Below, piece by piece: positions 42,758 to 47,440 of a stretch of DNA of 47,440 nucleotides. The first letter of the stretch is position 1; each line of letters starts with the position of its first letter. The position numbers and the translations under genes are program-made. The DNA is from Actinomycetes bacterium (GTDB lineage: Bacteria > Actinomycetota > Coriobacteriia > Anaerosomatales > Anaerosomataceae). The DNA lies in NCBI GenBank assembly GCA_021373175.1, contig JAJFTE010000065.1, positions 1 through 47,440 of the forward strand. The letters are read 5' to 3'. The notes beneath the pieces were generated by a model. The model did no database searches. It saw only the letters and a program-made list of their open reading frames with translations, and had not been told where the DNA came from.

Positions 42758-44011
42758 ATGCCCCATTCCAGCGCGTTCACCCGGCGTTGGCTCGTCGGCA
42801 CCGCGGCGCTGCCGCTGTTGTTGGCGTTCGTGTTCGCCCGTCCGGCATACGCCGAGATCCGCGGCACCGACCTGCTCGGCGATCGGGCAGTCGCTTCGTC
42901 AAGCGCTCTGAAGGTCGTCGCTCCGAACGTCGTCGCACCTTCAGGAGTGCTGGAGACATCCGACGGTCAGGTCCTGTGGGCGCGCGATGCGGACGTTGGG
43001 CGCGCGATGGCAAGCACGACCAAGATCATGACAGCGATCATCGTGCTTGATGATGTGCGGGACCTCTCCGAGATGGTCACGGTTCCAGCCGAGGCTACCA
43101 CGCTTGGCGAGGCGGATGTGGGTCTTCGCGCGGGTCAGCAGCTGAGCGTTCGCCAGCTCCTGGAGGCGATGCTGGTGCACTCGGGCAACGACGCGGCGAT
43201 CACGCTCGCCGTGCACGTAGGAGGATCGGTCGATGGCTTTGTGAAGCTCATGAACGAGAAGGCCGCGAGCCTTGACCTGGGCCAGACGCGATTCACGAAC
43301 CCGCACGGCCTTGACGAGAGCGGCCATCACGCCTCGGCGGATGACCTCGCGACCATGGCGCAGTATGCGATGCGGAACGCGACGTTTCGCGAGATCGTGG
43401 GCATGCGCAGCGTGAGCCTTACCATCGGCGGGACGCGTCGCCGTTTCGATGCGAGCAATCTGCTGCTCGGTTCTTTCGGCGGCGCGACCGGTGTGAAGAC
43501 CGGTTGGACCGATGAGGCGGGGTATTGTCTGGTGGCGTCCGCGCAGCGCGGCGGCACGGAGCTGTTCGCCGTGGTCCTCGGCACGAAGAGCGAGACCGCA
43601 CGATTCGCGGAGGCCCGGCGGCTCCTCAGCTGGGGGTTCGAGCACTACGGCATCCGCGCCGTCACTACCGCCGAGGAGACGGCCGCGCTCGTTGCGGTCA
43701 CCGACTACCTTGACCGCACGGTTCCGGCCGTCGTCGCCGAGACCACGTCCACGGCCATCTTCGACGTTCTCGGCGACGTCACGACCAGCGCGAGTGTGGC
43801 CGAAGAAGTCCAGGCGCCGGTCGACAAGGGCCAGCGACTGGGTACCCTCAGCGTGGAGCAGAGCGGTAGACTCATCGCGCAAGTGCCGATCGTCTCGGCC
43901 GCCGCCGTCGCGGCTCCGGATGGTTGGGAGCGGTTCAGGATCGGCGTGACGCGTCTGTGGCGCACAGCGTTCGGCGGACAGGTACGGGCTGCACCGGTCA
44001 CGATGATGTGA
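42758..44011 (+). CDS. D-alanyl-D-alanine carboxypeptidase (PBP5 type)
   Basis: Secreted serine DD-peptidase of 417 residues that trims peptidoglycan stem peptides. The signal peptide ends near AYA-E (residues 30-33). All three active-site motifs are present: SxxK as S86-K89 (ASTTKIMTA), SxN as S142-N144 (HSGNDAAI) and KTG at 247-249 (TGVKTGWTDEAG). A C-terminal beta domain and a terminal amphipathic stretch (about 385-417) may anchor it. ATG 42758 has CGGAG seven bases upstream; an in-frame GTG at 42722 is rejected. gcvT starts 20 bases after its stop. Confidence 0.93.
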   Translation: MPHSSAFTRRWLVGTAALPLLLAFVFARPAYAEIRGTDLLGDRAVASSSALKVVAPNVVAPSGVLETSDGQVLWARDADVGRAMASTTKIMTAIIVLDDVRDLSEMVTVPAEATTLGEADVGLRAGQQLSVRQLLEAMLVHSGNDAAITLAVHVGGSVDGFVKLMNEKAASLDLGQTRFTNPHGLDESGHHASADDLATMAQYAMRNATFREIVGMRSVSLTIGGTRRRFDASNLLLGSFGGATGVKTGWTDEAGYCLVASAQRGGTELFAVVLGTKSETARFAEARRLLSWGFEHYGIRAVTTAEETAALVAVTDYLDRTVPAVVAETTSTAIFDVLGDVTTSASVAEEVQAPVDKGQRLGTLSVEQSGRLIAQVPIVSAAAVAAPDGWERFRIGVTRLWRTAFGGQVRAAPVTMM

Positions 44012-44031
44012 CCGGAGAGAAGGGAACGACG

Positions 44032-45138
44032 ATGACAGACGAACTCCTCCGAACCCCGTTGTACAACGAGCATCTTGCGATGAACGCGCGGCTCGTGCCG
44101 TTCGCGGGCTGGGAGATGCCAGTGCAGTACGCCGGGGTCATCGAAGAGCACAAGGCCGTGCGCTCCGCGGCCGGGATCTTCGATGTATGCCACATGACCG
44201 AATTCCGCTTCTTCGGCTTCGAGGTTCTTGAGGCCCTGCAGCGGATCGTCACGAACGACCTCGTGAAGATCGCCGAGCTCGGCAGCGCGCTTTACACCGT
44301 CATGTGCGACGAGGACGGTGGCATCATCGACGACCTGATCGTCTACCACACGGGAGATCTGGAGTACCTTATCATCGCAAACGCAGCCAACCATCAGACA
44401 GACTGGGATTGGATCACGGCGCACCTGCCGGCAGACGTCGAAGCGGTCGACGAGTCAGACCGGACCGGGCTCATCGCCGTTCAGGGACCGATGGCGCTCC
44501 ACGTGATCTCAGCGCTTGCGGGCAGCACGTTCGAGCTTCCTGGGCGCTTCCACATAGCTGAGGCCAGGCTGGGCGAGATACCCGTTCTGCTCGCGCGCAC
44601 CGGTTACACCGGAGAGGACGGTGTCGAGATCGTCTGCCACGCCGGCAACGCGGTCGCGATCTGGCGGCTCTTGCTGTCCTTCGCCGAGGTCACCCCATGC
44701 GGCCTGGGGGCGCGCGACACGCTTCGCCTCGAGATGGGATACCTGCTCTACGGCAGCGACATGGACCGCGGTGTCGATCCGATGTCGGCGGGGCTGGGCT
44801 GGGTCGTCCCGAAGGCGAAGGAGGGGTTCATCGGTGCCGAGGCGATCGCTCGTATCCGGCAGAGCGGTCCCGCGCACAAGCTCGTGGGGCTGGAGGTGTC
44901 CGAGGGCGTCCCGCGGCATGGGTATGCCGTATTGCATGACGGAACCGAGGTAGGTAAGGTGGCAAGCGGTACGTACTCACCGACGCTCGGTCACGGTATC
45001 GCGACGGCGTACGTTCCCGTGGAGTTGGCAGCGCAAGGCACGGAGCTCACGATCGCGGTCCGACGCAAGGAAGTCGCCGCCACGGTCGTCCGGCCGCCGT
45101 TCGTCAAGCACACGTCGCTCTCTGCACTTTCGTCGTAG
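44032..45138 (+). CDS. gcvT: Aminomethyltransferase (glycine cleavage T protein)
   Basis: Transfers the methylene group from lipoyl-bound aminomethyl to tetrahydrofolate. The 368-residue protein has N-terminal RLVPFAGWEMPVQY, DVCHMTEF, the folate-site region ANAANHQTDWDW, the GYTGEDGVEI loop and ARDTLRLEMG. ATG 44032 has GAGAAGGGA ten bases upstream. It is the first gene of the gcvT-gcvH-gcvPA-gcvPB operon. Confidence 0.96.
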   Translation: MTDELLRTPLYNEHLAMNARLVPFAGWEMPVQYAGVIEEHKAVRSAAGIFDVCHMTEFRFFGFEVLEALQRIVTNDLVKIAELGSALYTVMCDEDGGIIDDLIVYHTGDLEYLIIANAANHQTDWDWITAHLPADVEAVDESDRTGLIAVQGPMALHVISALAGSTFELPGRFHIAEARLGEIPVLLARTGYTGEDGVEIVCHAGNAVAIWRLLLSFAEVTPCGLGARDTLRLEMGYLLYGSDMDRGVDPMSAGLGWVVPKAKEGFIGAEAIARIRQSGPAHKLVGLEVSEGVPRHGYAVLHDGTEVGKVASGTYSPTLGHGIATAYVPVELAAQGTELTIAVRRKEVAATVVRPPFVKHTSLSALSS

Positions 45139-45165
45139 ACAGACATTCGAGAGGAGTGCTACCGC

Positions 45166-45549
45166 ATGTATCCCAAGGATCTCAAGTACGACAAAGAGCA
45201 CGAGTGGGTACGGCTTGCCGGCGACGTCGCCGTCATCGGCATTAGCGATTTCGCCCAGGACCAGCTCGGCGAGGTCGTGTACGTCGACCTGCCGTCCGCC
45301 GGCGATGAGGTTATCGCGGGCGAGAGCTTCGGCGAGATCGAATCGGTCAAGTCGGTCTCCGAGCTCATCTCGCCGCTCTCTGGCGAGATCGTCGAAGTGA
45401 ACGACGCGCTCGGCGACGCGCCCGAGACCGTCAATGAGGACCCGTACGGCGACGGCTGGATGCTGAAGGTCAAGGTCAACGATCCGGCCGAAGTCGACGA
45501 GCTCATGTCGTCCGACGAATACGAGGCGTTCATCGCCGAGGAAGCCTGA
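45166..45549 (+). CDS. gcvH: Glycine cleavage system H protein
   Basis: Lipoyl carrier of 127 residues. The lipoylated Lys62 is in EIESVKSVSELISP, and flanking segments EHEWVRLAGD and GDGWMLKVK are typical. GAGAGGAG lies upstream of the ATG. The final residues are acidic, as is usual. It sits 27 bases after gcvT. Confidence 0.96.
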   Translation: MYPKDLKYDKEHEWVRLAGDVAVIGISDFAQDQLGEVVYVDLPSAGDEVIAGESFGEIESVKSVSELISPLSGEIVEVNDALGDAPETVNEDPYGDGWMLKVKVNDPAEVDELMSSDEYEAFIAEEA

Positions 45550-45553
45550 AGGC

Positions 45554-46882
45554 ATGCGCTTCATACCGGTGTCCTGCGAACAGCGTGAGCGTATGCTGCG
45601 CGCGGTTGGTGCATGCACTGTCGACGAGCTTTTTGAAGTGATTCCCGAGGAGGTCCGCCTGTCGCGGTCGCTGGTGCTGCCTCCGGGACTAAGCGAGATC
45701 GAGTTGGCCGCCGAGATGCAGGCGATTGCCGCTTCGAACACGGGCGCTCTGGTGTCGTTTCTCGGCGCAGGGTGCTACGACCACTACATCCCGGCCATCG
45801 TTGACGCTGTGGTGAGCAAGCCCGCATTCTTCACAGCGTATACGCCGTACCAGCCCGAGATCAGCCAGGGTACGCTTCAGGCGATCTACGAGTACCAGTC
45901 GATGATCTGCGCGCTCACCGGAATGGATGTCGCGAACGCCTCGATGTACGACGGCGCGACCGCGCTGGTCGAAGCCGCGCTCATGGCGGCGCGAATCACG
46001 AAGCGCCAGCGGATCGTCGTGAGCGCGGCAGTGCATCCCGAGTGGCGTGAAGTTCTCGCGACGTACGCCACGTCGGGGATGATCGACGTCGTCACCTGTC
46101 CTGCAAGCGGAGGCACGACCGACCGCGCGGCGCTTGCCACGCTTGTCACGGATGCGGCGGCGGTGCTGATCGCATCACCGTCGTTTTTGGGTTGCGTGGA
46201 GGACGTCTCCGCGATCGCGGCTTTGGCCCACGATGCGGGCGCTCTCATGGTGGTCGCGGCAAACCCCGTGCTTCTCGGCGTCATGGAGGCTCCAGGCACC
46301 CTCGGCGCCGACATCGTGGTGGGAGAGGGGCAGCCGCTGGGTAATGCGATGGCGTTCGGCGGACCCGGCTTCGGGCTGTTCGCATGCCGCGAGCGGTTCA
46401 TCCGCCAGATGCCGGGACGCATCGCCGGTCGCACGACGGACGTCGATGGCCGACCCGGATTCGTGCTCACGATGCAGACCCGCGAGCAGCACATCCGTCG
46501 CGAGAAGGCCACGTCGAACATCTGCTCCAACCATGCGCTCAACGCGCTCGCGGCGAGCGTGTACCTCGCCTCAGTCGGCTCGGCGGGGCTTGAGGGCATC
46601 GGACGCGTCTGCGTGGCCAAGGCACACTATCTGCAAGGCGCGCTCATCGCGACCGGGCGGTTCTCGGCCGTGACCGATGGCGCGTTCGGCAACGAGTTCG
46701 CGCTGAGCTACAGCGGCGACGTCGGCGAGATGCAGCGCGCCATGCTCGAGCGCGGCTTCCTTGCCGGCCTGGACCTCTCCCGGTTCTCAGACGAGTTCGC
46801 GGGCATCGTGCTGTTCGCCGTGACCGAGAAGCGCACGCGCGCTCAGATGGATCGCTTTGTAGAACAGGTGGTGTCGCTGTGA
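45554..46882 (+). CDS. gcvPA: Glycine decarboxylase subunit 1 (GcvPA)
   Basis: First half of the split P protein, which decarboxylates glycine with pyridoxal phosphate, 442 residues. Motifs include GAGCYDHYIPAIVDAVVS, FFTAYTPYQPEISQGTLQA, NASMYDGATALVEAALMA and TREQHIRREKATSNICSN. The split form is usual in Gram-positive and anaerobic lineages. ATG 45554 lies four bases after gcvH. The stop overlaps the gcvPB start in GTGA. Confidence 0.95.
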   Translation: MRFIPVSCEQRERMLRAVGACTVDELFEVIPEEVRLSRSLVLPPGLSEIELAAEMQAIAASNTGALVSFLGAGCYDHYIPAIVDAVVSKPAFFTAYTPYQPEISQGTLQAIYEYQSMICALTGMDVANASMYDGATALVEAALMAARITKRQRIVVSAAVHPEWREVLATYATSGMIDVVTCPASGGTTDRAALATLVTDAAAVLIASPSFLGCVEDVSAIAALAHDAGALMVVAANPVLLGVMEAPGTLGADIVVGEGQPLGNAMAFGGPGFGLFACRERFIRQMPGRIAGRTTDVDGRPGFVLTMQTREQHIRREKATSNICSNHALNALAASVYLASVGSAGLEGIGRVCVAKAHYLQGALIATGRFSAVTDGAFGNEFALSYSGDVGEMQRAMLERGFLAGLDLSRFSDEFAGIVLFAVTEKRTRAQMDRFVEQVVSL

Positions 46883-47440
46883 GCGAGCACGTAAGGCGCG
46901 AAGCGGTGGCCCGCCCGCTTATCTTCGAGATCGGCTCTCCGGAATCCCGTTGCGTCGAGGCACCGGCGCTGGACGTCCCGGATGTCGACCTTGCGGCGGT
47001 GCTCGGCGGTAGCGCACGCAGCGCCTCGCCACGGCTTCCGCATGTGACCGAGGGGGAGATCGCGCGGCATTACGAGCACCTTGCAAGCGTGAACTTCGGT
47101 GTCGACAGCGGGTTCTACCCGCTCGGCTCATGCACCATGAAGTACAACCCGCGCATCGACGAATGGGCGTGCCGCTTGCCCGGGTTCGCCGGCCTGCACC
47201 CGTACCAGCCAGCTGAGACCGTCCAGGGCGCTCTGGGGCTCATGCACGGCCTGCAAGAGGCGCTCGGCGAGATTTCGGGCCTGCCGGCGGTCTCGCTGCA
47301 GCCGGCCGCCGGTGCGCACGGCGAGCTCACGGCGCTCATGACGATCCGGGCGTATCACACAGCCAAGGGGAATGCCCGCACGCGCGTCATCATCCCGGAT
47401 TCGGCGCACGGCACCAACCCCGCCACCGTCGCCATGTGCG
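46879..47440 (+). CDS. gcvPB: Glycine decarboxylase subunit 2 (GcvPB), N-terminal part
   Basis: The gene starts at GTG 46879 and remains open to the window end (187 codons). NFGVDSGFYPLGSCTMKYNP, LSLQPAAGAHGE-like sequence (SLQPAAGAHGELTALMTI) and PDSAHGTNPATVAM match the family. The Lys that binds pyridoxal phosphate lies beyond the window. It forms the alpha2beta2 P complex with GcvPA. Confidence 0.94.
   Translation, partial: MSEHVRREAVARPLIFEIGSPESRCVEAPALDVPDVDLAAVLGGSARSASPRLPHVTEGEIARHYEHLASVNFGVDSGFYPLGSCTMKYNPRIDEWACRLPGFAGLHPYQPAETVQGALGLMHGLQEALGEISGLPAVSLQPAAGAHGELTALMTIRAYHTAKGNARTRVIIPDSAHGTNPATVAMC

Overview
The window is high-GC, densely packed bacterial DNA with GTG starts, GTGA/ATGA stop-start overlaps and short operons. 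An actinobacterial integration host factor (mIHF) lies beside gmk and rpoZ. There is also an NAD-linked class 1B dihydroorotate dehydrogenase (pyrK-pyrD), a ferredoxin-dependent 2-oxoacid oxidoreductase, a rubredoxin/ferritin-like protein and a split glycine decarboxylase (gcvPA/gcvPB). Together these suggest an anaerobic, deep-branching actinobacterium, most likely of the Coriobacteriia type. That placement is inference from gene content; no rRNA gene is present.

Layout. 1-4005: the end of a pyrimidine operon (carB end, pyrK, pyrD, a broken small ORF, pyrF, pyrE). 4009-5344: a well-formed promoter, mihF-gmk-rpoZ and a terminator. 5358-7695: two tRNA-modification genes (thiI and a queuosine-tRNA mannosyltransferase-like gene). 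7722-10560: an ABC exporter operon behind a palindromic operator-like site. 10594-12661 (minus): a rubrerythrin-like protein, a decayed Fe-S protein fragment and a transglutaminase-like lipoprotein. 12866-16194: a fucose-isomerase-like protein, a phasin-like protein and a UbiB kinase-like protein. 16191-18850 (minus): korA-korB, with an in-frame stop in korB. 18962-21443: coaBC, an M23 peptidase and tRNA-Pro(GGG). 21570-24564: an MFS remnant, a DHA2 exporter with a palindrome upstream, and an Old Yellow Enzyme homologue. 24603-27909 (minus): cardiolipin synthase and an ABC-F ATPase. 28042-33353: a xylFGH-like sugar importer with a ROK kinase and an NAD-dependent epimerase. 33683-40975: cell-envelope genes (mltG, corA, a CDP-alcohol phosphotransferase, a nucleotidyltransferase-phosphomutase fusion, a VanW/G5 protein). 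41009-42592: remnants of a phenylacetate-CoA ligase/ACT pair, a degenerate GGDEF protein and a prepilin. 42758-end: a D-Ala-D-Ala carboxypeptidase leading into gcvT-gcvH-gcvPA-gcvPB, cut by the window end.

I saw no CRISPR array, insertion sequence, prophage or defence island, and no clearly new multi-gene system. The most notable signals are lesions and remnants: an in-frame stop in korB, paired frame changes in two small genes, and three decayed gene fragments (Fe-S protein, MFS, paaK/ACT). Two domains also look catalytically degenerate (the phosphomutase half of the 36440 fusion and the GGDEF protein). Several single-base lesions could be sequencing errors, so read-level support should be checked before biological interpretation.
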